Numbered from the stretch's first letter, positions 1-8,410 are shown. The stretch: DNA of 64,000 nucleotides from Mycobacterium nebraskense (GCF_002102255.1 NZ_LQPH01000076.1:1-64000), one strand, 5' to 3'. Notes: generated by a model not told the origin, from the sequence alone. Numbers and translations are program-made.

Positions 1-452
1 GCCGGCACCACGACGTGGCCCATGCCCTGGTCGCCGGTCACGAATCTCGCGCCGAACGGGGTGACGACCGGGCTGTGATCGAGCACCGCACCGTGGAACA
101 CCTCGAGCGTGGTGCCGGCCGGGTCCTCGAAGGTGATCACCTCTTCCACCCGCCGGGCCTCGGCCTCGTCGGTGGACAGCTGCTTGAACGGGGTCCCGGC
201 GGTGTCCAGGGTCGCCTTGACCCGTTGCAGCGCCGGGCGGTCACGCACCTCCCAGCCGACGGTGAGCACCCGGTCGGTCTCGCCGGGCACCACGATGAGC
301 CGGGCCGCGCGCTCGTCCATCCGCAGGTACAGCGCCGCGGGGTCGGGGCCCTTGCCCTCGGCGAAACCCAGGACGCCGAAGGCGAATTGCCGCCAGCGGT
401 CGATGTCGTTCGTCGAAATGGTGATGTAGCCCAAGCTTTTCAGGTCGGTCAA
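1..452 (-). CDS. HsaC-like extradiol ring-cleavage dioxygenase (C-terminus cut by window edge)
   Basis: Type I extradiol dioxygenases use Fe(II) to open catechols; HsaC of the cholesterol pathway cleaves the A ring of 3,4-DHSA. The visible 150 residues begin LKSLGYITI and contain the N-terminal VOC fold (VLGF.EGKG, ALYLRMDE, VVPGE) and then GDQGMGHVVV, whose His is the first metal ligand; the other ligands lie past the window edge. TTG at 452 is chosen because GGAGAAGA precedes it and it sits 9 bases after the stop of the HsaA-like gene, giving an N-terminus that aligns with HsaC. It is co-directional with that gene and likely in one operon. The family is clear; orthology to the canonical cholesterol HsaC is not, and a paralogue acting on another catechol is equally possible. 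Confidence 0.88.
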   Translation of the reverse strand, partial: MTDLKSLGYITISTNDIDRWRQFAFGVLGFAEGKGPDPAALYLRMDERAARLIVVPGETDRVLTVGWEVRDRPALQRVKATLDTAGTPFKQLSTDEAEARRVEEVITFEDPAGTTLEVFHGAVLDHSPVVTPFGARFVTGDQGMGHVVVP

Positions 453-461
453 CTTCTTCTC

Positions 462-1646
462 CTAGATCAAAGCCCGCAGCGGACCCTCGGGCGGCTCGAT
501 GCCCAGCGAACTCAGTGCCGAGGCGTGATAGGTGGTGCCGGGGACGTGGATGGCGTGCAGGTGGCCGACATGCACGTCGCGCCAATACCGTTGCAGCGGC
601 TTGTCCATTCGGGCCGCGTTGCCGCCCGAGCGGGCGAAGATCTCGTCGACCGCCGACACCGCGCGCCACACCGCGCGAACTTGCGTTCGGCGTCCGGCCG
701 CGCGGTCGGCGAACGACACCTCTTTGCCGGCTGCGACCATGTCGTAGATGCGGTCGGCGTTGGCCAGCAGTTCCTGGCGGGCGGCGTTGATGTCGGCGGC
801 GGCCTCGCCGATCGCGTGCATGACGTACGGGTCGTCCTTGATCGCGGTTCCGGTGGCGCCGACGCGCTCGCGCTGGTAGTCCAGGTGCGCGGCCAGCGCG
901 CCCTCGGCGATGCCGATCGTCGCCGCGGAGATGCCCAGCGGGAACATCGTCGACCACGGCATCAGATACAGCGGCTCGGTCATGCCGGCCTCGCGCTGCG
1001 CGGTGCCGTCCATCACCTTCGTCGCGTCCATCGTCCGGTAGGCCGGGACGAACGCGTCCTTGACGATCACGTCCTTGGAGCCGGTTCCGCGCAGCCCCAC
1101 CACATTCCACGAGTCCTCGACGATCTCGTAATCCTTGCGGGGCAGGATCATGTGCAGCATCTGCGGCGGCATCAGCGGTATGCCTTTTTCGTCGCCGAGC
1201 ATCGCGCCGAGAATGATCCAGTCGCAATGGTCGGTGCCCGAGCTGAATTGCCAGCGGCCGTTGAAGAGGTAGCCACCGTCGACCGGTTTGGCCACCCCCT
1301 GCGGCGCGTACGGGGAGGCCATCCAGGTGTCGTAGTCGTCGGCCCACACTTCGTCTGCCACCTTCGGGTCGGCGTAGGCCAACTGGTAGGGGTGTACGCC
1401 CACCACGCCGACGATCCAGCCGGCGGCCGGGTCGAGTGCCGCCGTGGCCATCACCGTCTCGGCGAACTCGCGGGGATGCACCTCGAACCCGCCATGACTC
1501 TTGGGTTGCAGCAGCCGGATCAGGCCCGCGCCCTTCATCAGCTTGACGCTGTCGTCGGTGAGTCGGCCGATCCGCTCGGCTTCGGCCGCCTGCTCACGCA
1601 GCTGGTCGGCCAAAGCCGCTACCCGGTCGATAACCCGCTCGCTCAT
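462..1646 (-). CDS. HsaA-like flavin-dependent aromatic monooxygenase (acyl-CoA dehydrogenase fold)
   Basis: 394 residues, the usual length for HsaA, the oxygenase half of the two-component 3-HSA hydroxylase that makes the catechol for HsaC. Family hallmarks are LLQPKSHGGFEV near residue 45, GWIVGVVGVH near 78, FSSGTDHCDW near 133, VVGLRGTGSKDV near 183 and PLQRYWRDVHVGHLHA near 350. The ATG at 1646 has AAAGGACAA upstream. The gene precedes the HsaC-like gene with a 9-base gap, so substrate hydroxylation and ring cleavage are probably co-expressed. The flavin reductase partner HsaB is not in the window. The sequence is clearly divergent from my recollection of M. tuberculosis HsaA, suggesting a paralogue for another phenolic substrate; that is inference. 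Confidence 0.88.
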   Translation of the reverse strand: MSERVIDRVAALADQLREQAAEAERIGRLTDDSVKLMKGAGLIRLLQPKSHGGFEVHPREFAETVMATAALDPAAGWIVGVVGVHPYQLAYADPKVADEVWADDYDTWMASPYAPQGVAKPVDGGYLFNGRWQFSSGTDHCDWIILGAMLGDEKGIPLMPPQMLHMILPRKDYEIVEDSWNVVGLRGTGSKDVIVKDAFVPAYRTMDATKVMDGTAQREAGMTEPLYLMPWSTMFPLGISAATIGIAEGALAAHLDYQRERVGATGTAIKDDPYVMHAIGEAAADINAARQELLANADRIYDMVAAGKEVSFADRAAGRRTQVRAVWRAVSAVDEIFARSGGNAARMDKPLQRYWRDVHVGHLHAIHVPGTTYHASALSSLGIEPPEGPLRALI

Positions 1647-1752
1647 CCTGTTGTCCTTTTCCGTGGCGTACTAATGGTGTACCGCAGTCGGTGCCGGACC
1701 AGAAGGTGATCGGGGTGAACTCGTGGCGCCACTGGGCAATAGGAGGACGACT

Positions 1753-2235
1753 GTGAGTGACATCGACGACCTGACGGCGCGGCTGCGCCGACTCGAGGAC
1801 GAGCGCGATATCGCGAGGCTGATCGCCTCGTACGGTCCGGCGGTGGACGCCGGGGACCCCGACGCCGCCGCGCGGCTGTGGGCGAGCGACGCCAGCTACG
1901 ACGTCGACGGCTGGCGCATGAAAGGCCGGGCCGACGTGCACGCCATGGTGAGCTCGTCGGCGCACCAGAACCTGGTGGCCAAGGGGTGCGGTCACTTCCT
2001 CGGGCCGTGCGTCGTCACGGTCACCGGCGACTCGGCGGTGGCGGTGTGCGAGTCCCTGGTGCTGGTCCGTGACGGGGACGGGTACCGCGTATGGCGCTGC
2101 ACCGCAAATCATTTCGTGCTGCGCCGAATCGACGGCCAATGGCGGATCGGTGCGCGTACCAGCCGGATTCTGGACGGGAATCCCGACGCCCACGCGCTGC
2201 TGACCGCGGGCCTGACGGGGCTGGCCGAGCCCTGA
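1753..2235 (+). CDS. SnoaL/NTF2-like small catabolic protein
   Basis: 160-residue alpha+beta barrel protein of the NTF2/SnoaL superfamily, recognised by the opening DLTARLRRLEDERDIARLI, the YGPAVDAGDPDAAARLW segment and the late strands HFVLRRIDGQWRIGARTSR. Such proteins act as isomerases, hydratases, cyclases or non-enzymatic binders, and the reaction cannot be read from the sequence. GTG at 1753 is chosen because a perfect AGGAGG lies six bases upstream (1741-1746); an in-frame start at 1723 would bury that site. It is transcribed divergently from the HsaA-like gene, with 106 bases between the two starts, and faces the 3' end of the HsaD-like hydrolase, so a role in the same aromatic or steroid degradation is plausible. 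Confidence 0.8.
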   Translation: MSDIDDLTARLRRLEDERDIARLIASYGPAVDAGDPDAAARLWASDASYDVDGWRMKGRADVHAMVSSSAHQNLVAKGCGHFLGPCVVTVTGDSAVAVCESLVLVRDGDGYRVWRCTANHFVLRRIDGQWRIGARTSRILDGNPDAHALLTAGLTGLAEP

Positions 2236-2247
2236 TGGCGCGACCCG

Positions 2248-3120
2248 CTAGCCGCGCGAGAGGAACGCCAGCACGGTGCTCTCGAACGCCTCTTTGGCCT
2301 CGATCATCGCCCAGTGACCGGAGTTCGGGAAGATGTGCAGCTCCGCGTTGGGGATGGTGCGCATCGGGATGAGCGCCATGTCCGGCGGACTCACCCGGTC
2401 GTCTCGCCCCCACGTCAGCAGGGTGGGCACGGTCAGCTTGTGCATGACGGCCCACGGCAGCGGGCGGTCGGAGGCGGCCATCGCGGCGTTCATCGCGGCG
2501 AAGGCCGTTTTCCCGTACATCCGGCGCGCGGCGGCCAGCGTGTCCGGGTCGGTGGCCAGCTCCCAGCGTTCTTCGACGAGTTCCTCGGTGATCAGCGCCT
2601 GGTCGTAGACCATCGACTTGAGCCAGTCCACCAGCCGCTGCCGGGTGGGGTCCTCGACGAACTCCTGCAGCAGCCGGATGCCCTCGCTGGGGCTCGGGCT
2701 GAAGATATTGGTCCCGATGCCGCCGATGGTCACCAATCGGTCGACGCGGTTCGGGTTGTGGGTGGCGAAGTTGATGCCGACGCCACCGCCCATCGAGTTC
2801 CCGACGATGTGCACCTTCTGGACACCGAGCGCGTCCAGGAAGGGCGACACGGTGCCGAACGCGGTGACCATCGGGTGGCCGCCGAAGTCGTCGCTGACGC
2901 CGAACCCGGGAAACTCCAGGATCAGGCAGCGGAACCGCTCGGCGAAAGTGGGCAGTATGCCGCGGAAGTTGCGCCAGCCGGTGACGCCCGGTCCGGAGCC
3001 GTGCAGGAACAGCAACACCGGGGCGGACTCCAGGCCGCAGTCGTAGTAGCGCAAAGCGCCCTTCGGAGTGCTGATTTCACGCAGGTCAGGCTGCGCAACG
3101 GTGTCTGCCACGCGTGTCAC
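2248..3120 (-). CDS. HsaD/BphD-like meta-cleavage product hydrolase
   Basis: Alpha/beta hydrolase of 290 residues in the C-C bond hydrolase family (BphD, HsaD), which cleaves the product of extradiol ring opening. Visible are the oxyanion-loop motif HGSGPGVTGW at 40-49, nucleophile elbow GNSMGGG with Ser109, the acid in WGRDDRVSP (Asp240/241) and catalytic His269 in NSGHWA. The length equals that of HsaD. With the HsaA- and HsaC-like genes it completes the core hydroxylate, ring-cleave, hydrolyse sequence, but it lies upstream of a gene on the other strand, so it is not in the same transcript as they are. The true substrate is unknown; a steroid-type seco acid is the simplest guess from the family. 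Confidence 0.88.
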   Translation of the reverse strand: MTRVADTVAQPDLREISTPKGALRYYDCGLESAPVLLFLHGSGPGVTGWRNFRGILPTFAERFRCLILEFPGFGVSDDFGGHPMVTAFGTVSPFLDALGVQKVHIVGNSMGGGVGINFATHNPNRVDRLVTIGGIGTNIFSPSPSEGIRLLQEFVEDPTRQRLVDWLKSMVYDQALITEELVEERWELATDPDTLAAARRMYGKTAFAAMNAAMAASDRPLPWAVMHKLTVPTLLTWGRDDRVSPPDMALIPMRTIPNAELHIFPNSGHWAMIEAKEAFESTVLAFLSRG

Positions 3121-3162
3121 CTTGCCATGCCGCGGCAGCGCGGCACTATGGGGTTCCGCGGG

Positions 3163-4557
3163 TCAGGTGTGGTCGTGTCTGGGTTCGCTGCAATTCACCA
3201 GCTCTTTGAGCGCCGCGGGAAACGCGTCGGCGAGGTCCCAGAGGTCGGCAACCAGGTCGGGGCAGGAGATGAGGCCGACGCCGAGTCGGCCGTTGAGCGA
3301 CATGACGGTGATGTTGAGTCCGGCGCCCGCGATGATCGGGCCGAGCGGATAGATGGCGTCGACCCGGCAACCCATGAAGTAGAGCTGTTTCTGCGGTCCG
3401 GGCACGTTGGACATCACCAGGTTGTGCGGCGGCTTTTCAGGCATGGGTATCCGCGGCAGCAGCTTCATCGCGGCGCCGAACATGGTCTGCGCGGTCACTT
3501 GCGTCCAGTCCTGCAGCAGGCTGGAACCCATGGCGGCCGCATGGTCTTTGGCCGCGGCGTTGCCCTCCGCGATGCTGCGCAGCCGTTCGGCAGGATCGTC
3601 AATATGGGTTTCAAGCCGGCAGAGCATCCAGGTGGTCTGATTGCGGCCCGGCCGGTCGGACTTGCCCCGCACCGAGACCGGCACGCTGGCCACCATCGGA
3701 CTGTCCGATAGTTCATCGCGGTCCGACAAGAACTGTCGAAGCGCCCCGGCGCAGAGCGCCGTCACCACGTCGTTGATGGTGACTCCGAACCGGTTCTTGA
3801 CCTGCTTGACCTCCTCAAGGTCAAGCATCGTCAAGGCGACGTTGCGGCGGCGGGTGAACTGACCGTTGAAAGCCGTCGGCGGCGCCGCGAACGGGGCGGC
3901 CATCGTCTGTCCGCCCCCGCGGGCGCGGAGAATCGTCTGCGCCAGCGTGAGGGCCGTTGCCGGCACCACCTTGGCCAGGCGCCACGGCCGCAACCCGGCA
4001 CCGATGAGCCCGGACGCGGCGATTTGGAGGGGATTCGCCGCCCCGGCGCGGGTCGCGGGTTGCGGCGCAGGGGCGTCCGGCACGGTGCTGCACAACTGGG
4101 CCAACAGATTGGCCCCGCCCACGCCGTCGACCACCGCGTGGTGGGCCTTGAGAACGACGGACAGCGCGTCGCCGCCGTGCAGGCCCTCGATCACCCACAT
4201 CTCCCACAGCGGGCGATCGCGATCCAGCGCCAGCCCGGCGACGTGCCCGCAGATCTCCGCTAACTCTCTGGATCCTCCGGGCGTGGGCAGGGCGGCCCGG
4301 TGGAGATGACGCGCCAGGTCGAATCGGTCGTCGTCGACCCAGACGGGATGGTCGAAGTTCAGCTGGTTGTCGGCCAGCTTGAGGCGGAATTCCGGCACCG
4401 CGTCCACCCGCGCCGACAGCGCCTCGCGAAATTGGCCGAAGGTGTAGCCGCCCGGCATGTCACCCGGGTCCAGCTCTAGTACGCAGCAAACATTCAACGG
4501 CTGCGTCGGGGATTCCAGGTACAAAAAGAACGCGTCTAATCCACTGAGTCGTTGCAC
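3163..4557 (-). CDS. WS/DGAT family wax ester synthase / triacylglycerol synthase
   Basis: 464-residue acyltransferase of the mycobacterial Tgs family, which joins acyl-CoA to diacylglycerol or a fatty alcohol to make storage lipid. The N-terminus MQRLSGLDAFFLYLE is typical and the catalytic HHxxxDG box is present as HHAVVDG (139-145); later family motifs include VPVSVR, NLVMSNVPGP and the C-terminal NITVMSLNGRLGVGL. Mycobacterial genomes carry many paralogues and I cannot say which this is. The gene stands alone: the next gene on its strand starts 42 bases beyond its stop, and its promoter region holds two tandem TGACCnnnGGTCA dyads (4585-4612) that look like an operator. Confidence 0.9.
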   Translation of the reverse strand: MQRLSGLDAFFLYLESPTQPLNVCCVLELDPGDMPGGYTFGQFREALSARVDAVPEFRLKLADNQLNFDHPVWVDDDRFDLARHLHRAALPTPGGSRELAEICGHVAGLALDRDRPLWEMWVIEGLHGGDALSVVLKAHHAVVDGVGGANLLAQLCSTVPDAPAPQPATRAGAANPLQIAASGLIGAGLRPWRLAKVVPATALTLAQTILRARGGGQTMAAPFAAPPTAFNGQFTRRRNVALTMLDLEEVKQVKNRFGVTINDVVTALCAGALRQFLSDRDELSDSPMVASVPVSVRGKSDRPGRNQTTWMLCRLETHIDDPAERLRSIAEGNAAAKDHAAAMGSSLLQDWTQVTAQTMFGAAMKLLPRIPMPEKPPHNLVMSNVPGPQKQLYFMGCRVDAIYPLGPIIAGAGLNITVMSLNGRLGVGLISCPDLVADLWDLADAFPAALKELVNCSEPRHDHT

Positions 4558-4584
4558 TATCAGCTCATCTCATTTGTGCGGCCA

Positions 4585-4612
4585 TGACCGCTGGTCACAT
4601 GACCTGTGGTCA
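4585..4612. promoter_or_regulatory. Tandem dyad, two copies of TGACC-N3-GGTCA
   Basis: Two perfect 13-base inverted repeats lie two bases apart at 4585-4597 (spacer GCT) and 4600-4612 (spacer TGT). The centre-to-centre distance is 15 bases. They begin 28 bases upstream of the WS/DGAT start codon, a position suited to a dimeric repressor or a pair of bound dimers. The binding protein is unknown and no other copy was noticed in the window. Confidence 0.6.
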
Positions 4613-4758
4613 GCCCGGAACCCCACCGGCGAACGCAAACAGGGGCCGACCGCAATCTCTAAGTGTGATTTCTATCTGTAGCCGTTGAGCGGTCCCAGGC
4701 AAACATCTGAGCTAGACATTTAACAAAATCGCCACCGTCGTTCATCTCCGCGCAGGAC

Positions 4759-5199
4759 TCAGCCGCCAGGCTGGCGCGCCATGGCCGAGTTGGGCGCCGC
4801 CCAGTCGGTCGACACCTTGCGATGCTTGATCAGCCAGGTGTCCCCATCGGGCACCAAGGTGTCGCGATAGCGGCCGAAATGGTCGAGCCCGACATGGGTG
4901 ACCACGGTGAAGTACGACGAGACCTGCGCCGTGTCGCGAGTCAGTCCGGTGAACAAGACGTTGGCGAGGTTGTGCCGGACGACGGGCTTGACGCCGGCCG
5001 GGCGGGCGACGTCGACACCGCCGAGGAACGAGGCGATCGCCGATCGCCCGCGCAGCGGCTCGGCGCCCCGGATTTCCAGGACGCCGTCCGGGCAGAACGT
5101 CTCGGCGAGGCCGGTCACGTCGCCGCCATCACCCGCCCAGTTGTACCGCGCAAGCGTGTCACGGATCCGCTCCCGCGCGACCAGTTCCCATATCTCCAC
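4759..5199 (-). CDS. SnoaL-like NTF2-fold protein
   Basis: 146-residue protein of the NTF2/SnoaL superfamily: N-terminal helix ELVARERIRDTLARYNWAGD, then FCPDGVLEIRG and LRGRSAIASFL, then the strand pattern VRHNLANVLFTGL and TVVTHVGLDHFGRYRDTL ending in WLIKHRKVSTDW. This arrangement is common in mycobacterial steroid and lipid gene clusters, where members serve as isomerases or hydratases or have no known activity. The ATG at 5199 gives the expected short N-terminus. It is on the same strand as the WS/DGAT gene but 201 bases upstream of it, with the tandem dyad between, so the two are probably transcribed separately. No function is assigned. Confidence 0.78.
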   Translation of the reverse strand: MEIWELVARERIRDTLARYNWAGDGGDVTGLAETFCPDGVLEIRGAEPLRGRSAIASFLGGVDVARPAGVKPVVRHNLANVLFTGLTRDTAQVSSYFTVVTHVGLDHFGRYRDTLVPDGDTWLIKHRKVSTDWAAPNSAMARQPGG

Positions 5200-5322
5200 C
5201 GCGGTGACTCCGTTCTCCCGCCGGGCTAGCGGAACATGCCGGAGCCTAATACGTGAGCGCGCAGGCGCCGATGAGCCTTCCCGGAAAACGTTTCGGCAGT
5301 CGCACTTTCGCGGATGCGACCG

Positions 5323-5502
5323 CTACTTCACGATGTGGGGCCGGAAGCCGCGTGGAACAGCCGGTGTCACGCCGTTGAGATCGAAGACCGCGATCAGGGC
5401 CCGCAGCAGGGCGGGGGACCAGTCCTCGAAGGGCCGGGCGTCTATCCGGTCGATGACTTCGGCCCGGAGGTATTCGATGCCCATTTGCTGGTGGTCGCTC
5501 AT
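5323..5502 (-). CDS. Small hypothetical protein, 59 residues
   Basis: A 59-residue open frame beginning MSDHQQMGIEYLRAEVIDRI and ending RGFRPHIVK. Composition is balanced rather than the Arg/Pro/Ala-rich pattern of shadow frames, and the reading frame sits in a gap between genes. The frame stays open upstream to 5754, but that extension is Ser/Arg-rich and crosses the promoter region of the PPOX gene, so ATG 5502 is preferred although its ribosome site is weak. I do not recognise a family. Support is composition and context only. Confidence 0.5.
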   Translation of the reverse strand: MSDHQQMGIEYLRAEVIDRIDARPFEDWSPALLRALIAVFDLNGVTPAVPRGFRPHIVK

Positions 5503-5686
5503 GCCACATCCCGATGCGCGGGGCCCGCTTCGATGCTCAACGAGCCAGCTCCTTTCCGAGGCTCTGTCCTGCGTCGACGCTAGGACCGCCGCCTCGTGCC
5601 TGTACAGCGAACCGGCCAGATTCAAATGTGTCTCAAGTGAAGTTGTGTGCGGGAATGAATCCGGGCCCGGGGCGGTAGAACAACGC

Positions 5687-6112
5687 ATGGAACTCAACGC
5701 CGCCGCCCGCGATCTCATTGGCAAGGGCGCCGATGCCACCCTGGTCACCCTCAACCCCGACGGCAGCCCTCAAGTCAGTCTGGTGTGGGTCGCATTGGAG
5801 TCGGCGCCCGACGGAGACGAACTCGTCACCGCGCACCTCGCCGCGCACAAGAAGGTTCGCAATGTCCGTAACGACCCCCGGGTGGCCGTCACCATCGTGT
5901 CGCTAAACGGGGCACACACCGGGATGCGGCCGTACCTCTCCATCACCGGAACGGCACGGATCCTCGATGGCGGCGCGCCCGAGCTGCTCGAGCAACTCAA
6001 CCCGATCCTGGGCGACCCGAATACGAAATTCCCGCCGGACGGCGCGCCCCCCGGATTCTTGACCCGGATCCGCATCGACAAGGTCGGTGGCATCGGTCCC
6101 TGGGTGTCCTGA
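5687..6112 (+). CDS. PPOX-class F420/FMN-dependent split-barrel oxidoreductase
   Basis: 141-residue split-barrel protein of the pyridoxamine oxidase-like family, like Rv1155 and its relatives that use F420 or FMN. Motifs are ATLVTLNPDGSPQVSLVWV (17-35), the Lys-rich cofactor phosphate strand KKVRNVRNDPRVAVTIV, then YLSITGTARIL and the C-terminal IRIDKVGGIGPW. ATG 5687 matches the family N-terminus. It is monocistronic or leads into the molybdoenzyme gene 53 bases downstream. The substrate is unknown: members reduce biliverdin, fatty acids or xenobiotics such as aflatoxins. Confidence 0.85.
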   Translation: MELNAAARDLIGKGADATLVTLNPDGSPQVSLVWVALESAPDGDELVTAHLAAHKKVRNVRNDPRVAVTIVSLNGAHTGMRPYLSITGTARILDGGAPELLEQLNPILGDPNTKFPPDGAPPGFLTRIRIDKVGGIGPWVS

Positions 6113-6164
6113 CACCCGATTTCTGGGACTTCCGCGACGGTCAGTAGCGGAATACAGTGGGTGG

Positions 6165-8399
6165 GTGACGACGGGCGAAGACGGCAGGCATCTACGCACC
6201 TGCCCCCTGTGTGAAGCCATGTGCGGCTTGGAGATTCACGTCGACGGCGGCAGGGTCACCAGCATCCGGGGAAACCGCGACGACGTGTGGAGTCGCGGAC
6301 ACATCTGCCCGAAGGGCGTCTCACTTGCGGCGCTCCACGACGACCCGGACCGCGTCCGCCGCCCCATGATCAAGGTCGACGGCGAATGGCACGAGGTCAG
6401 CTGGGACGCGGCGTTCCGCCGCTGCACCGAATTGCTGACGCCCGTGATCGAGAAGTACGGAATCGGCGCGGTCACCGCCTACACGGGCAACCCGCTGGCG
6501 CACTCGTTTTCACTGGCCCGGTACGCGGGTGTGCTGATGGGCATGTCCGGGATGCCCGTCACGTATTCACCGGGGACGGTCGACCAGTGGCCCAAGAACC
6601 TGTCGTCGCACCTGATGTACGGCCTCTGGTGGAACTTCCCCGTGCCCGACATCGAACGCACCGACCTGCTGGTGATCATGGGCGCCAACCCCGCCGCGTC
6701 GCAGGGGTCATTGCTGGCCGCGCCTGACGTGATGGGCCTGATCGACCGGATCCGCAAGCGCGGCAAAGTGATCGTGATCGACCCGGTACGCACGCAGACG
6801 GCCGCCCACGCCGATGAGTGGCTTCCCATCGTGCCCGGGACCGACGCCGCGCTGTTGTTGGCGGTGGTGCACACGCTGTTTGACGAAAACCTGATCAATC
6901 CCGGACCGCACGTCGACGGCGTCGACACGATGCGCCGGGTCGCCGCGGACTGGCCGCCGGAACGGGTCAGCGCGGTCACCGGCATCGCCGAAGACCGCAT
7001 TCGGCTGTTGGCCCGCGAGCTCGCCGGCACCGAGAAATCGGTGGTGTACGGGCGGATCGGCCTGTGCAACCAGGAGTTTGGCAGCCTGGCCAGCTGGCTG
7101 GTGGATGTGATCAACATTTTGACCGGTCATTTCGACGTTCCCGGGGGAGCGATGTTTCCCAAGCCGGCGGCTTGGTCGATCACCACCCAGCCGCTCCCCG
7201 GCCTGGAGGGTGGCCTCCCGGAATTCGGCCGCTGGCACACCCGGGTGCGCGGGGCGAAGGAAGTGCTTGGTCAGGCGCCTGTGTCATGCATGGCCGAGGA
7301 GATTGCCACCCCGGGCGAAGGACAGCTGAAGGCGCTGATCACCGTCGCCGGTAACCCGGTGTTGTCCACCCCGGGCGGTGACAAGCTCGACGAGGCGTTG
7401 CCGATGCTGGAAGCGATGATCTCCGTTGATCTTTGGCTCAACGAGACGACCCGGCACGCCGATGTGATCCTGCCCGGGCTGTCCCCGCTCGAGCAGCCGC
7501 ACCACGACGATCTGATCCTGCTTTTTGCGATCCACAGCATCGCGAACTACTCCGCGCCGGTGTTCGATCCGGGGGACCGCCCGCATGAATGGGAGATCCT
7601 GATCCGGCTGACCGGCCTGTGCACCGGCACACCGGCCGAAGATGTCGACGTCGCCGCGATCGACGACGGCTTCTTCGATTACCTGGCCTTCACCCGGGGC
7701 GTCGACGGGGCCGAGATCCGCAAGCTCTACGACCGTGGCGGCCCCGAGCGGATGCTGGACCTCACGCTGCGAACCGGGCCGTTCGGAGACCAGTACGGCA
7801 AAAACCCCGGCGGGCTCACGCTGGACCTACTCAAGGCCAACCCGAATGGCATCGACTTCGGCCCGATGGTGCCGCAACTTCCGGACATCCTGGGCACGCC
7901 CGACAAGAAGATCCGGCTCGCCCCGCAATACCTGCTCGATGACCTGCCCCGGCTGGCCGCCCGGATGGAGCGGCCGGCCGAGCCGCTGGTTCTGGTGAGC
8001 CGCCGACACCTGCGATCGAACAACACCTGGCTGCACAACGTGCCCGCGCTGATGAAGGGAAAGGAGCGGTGCACGTTGCTGATTCACCCCGACGATGCGG
8101 CCCGGTGCGGCGTCGCGGACGACGACGTCGTCACCGTCAAATCCGCCGCAGGGGAAATCAAAGTGCCGGTCGAGATCACCGACGCGATCAAACCGGGCGT
8201 GGTGTCGATGCCCCACGGTTGGGGACACGGCAAGCCGGGCACTCGCATGGCGGTGGCCAACAGCTCGCCGGGCGCCAACACGAATGTGCTTTCCCCACCG
8301 ACATTTATCGACGAGCCGTCCGGCAACGGCGCATTGAACGGCATACCGGTGACGATCATCTACGATCAAGCCCGATTCCGGCCCGCGCAAACGCCCTGA
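6165..8399 (+). CDS. Molybdopterin-dependent oxidoreductase of the formate dehydrogenase/DMSO reductase superfamily
   Basis: 744-residue cytoplasmic-looking molybdoenzyme with no Tat signal. A [4Fe-4S] site is formed by Cys13, Cys16, Cys20 and Cys48 (CPLCEAMCG and HICPKG). The bis-MGD domains follow (VIMGANPAASQ, VIDPVRTQTAAHADEWLPI, TRHADVILPGLSPLE), and the C-terminal barrel contains SRRHLRSNNTWLHN and MPHGWGHG. GTG 6165 is chosen because it places the cluster at the usual distance from the N-terminus; an earlier in-frame start at 6087 would lie inside the PPOX gene. Where formate dehydrogenases have Cys or SeCys on molybdenum, this protein has YSPGTVDQWPKN (134-145) without Cys. The reaction is therefore unassigned; formate dehydrogenase is only the nearest family label. 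Confidence 0.86.
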   Translation: MTTGEDGRHLRTCPLCEAMCGLEIHVDGGRVTSIRGNRDDVWSRGHICPKGVSLAALHDDPDRVRRPMIKVDGEWHEVSWDAAFRRCTELLTPVIEKYGIGAVTAYTGNPLAHSFSLARYAGVLMGMSGMPVTYSPGTVDQWPKNLSSHLMYGLWWNFPVPDIERTDLLVIMGANPAASQGSLLAAPDVMGLIDRIRKRGKVIVIDPVRTQTAAHADEWLPIVPGTDAALLLAVVHTLFDENLINPGPHVDGVDTMRRVAADWPPERVSAVTGIAEDRIRLLARELAGTEKSVVYGRIGLCNQEFGSLASWLVDVINILTGHFDVPGGAMFPKPAAWSITTQPLPGLEGGLPEFGRWHTRVRGAKEVLGQAPVSCMAEEIATPGEGQLKALITVAGNPVLSTPGGDKLDEALPMLEAMISVDLWLNETTRHADVILPGLSPLEQPHHDDLILLFAIHSIANYSAPVFDPGDRPHEWEILIRLTGLCTGTPAEDVDVAAIDDGFFDYLAFTRGVDGAEIRKLYDRGGPERMLDLTLRTGPFGDQYGKNPGGLTLDLLKANPNGIDFGPMVPQLPDILGTPDKKIRLAPQYLLDDLPRLAARMERPAEPLVLVSRRHLRSNNTWLHNVPALMKGKERCTLLIHPDDAARCGVADDDVVTVKSAAGEIKVPVEITDAIKPGVVSMPHGWGHGKPGTRMAVANSSPGANTNVLSPPTFIDEPSGNGALNGIPVTIIYDQARFRPAQTP

Positions 8400-8410
8400 G
8401 TCCCGCAAGC

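Noticed and set aside
15-1709. A 564-codon plus-strand frame opposite the HsaC/HsaA-like genes
   Set aside because: Composition (His, Arg, Val, Gly) is that of a complement of real codons, and both genes on the other strand are well supported.
5503-5754. N-terminal extension of the 59-residue protein
   Set aside because: Ser/Arg-rich with no ribosome site and would run through the promoter region and start of the PPOX gene.
8069-8410. Upstream continuation of the type III PKS frame into the molybdoenzyme gene
   Set aside because: The translated residues are Arg/Gly-rich and bear no PKS similarity; only the part after about 8411 matches.
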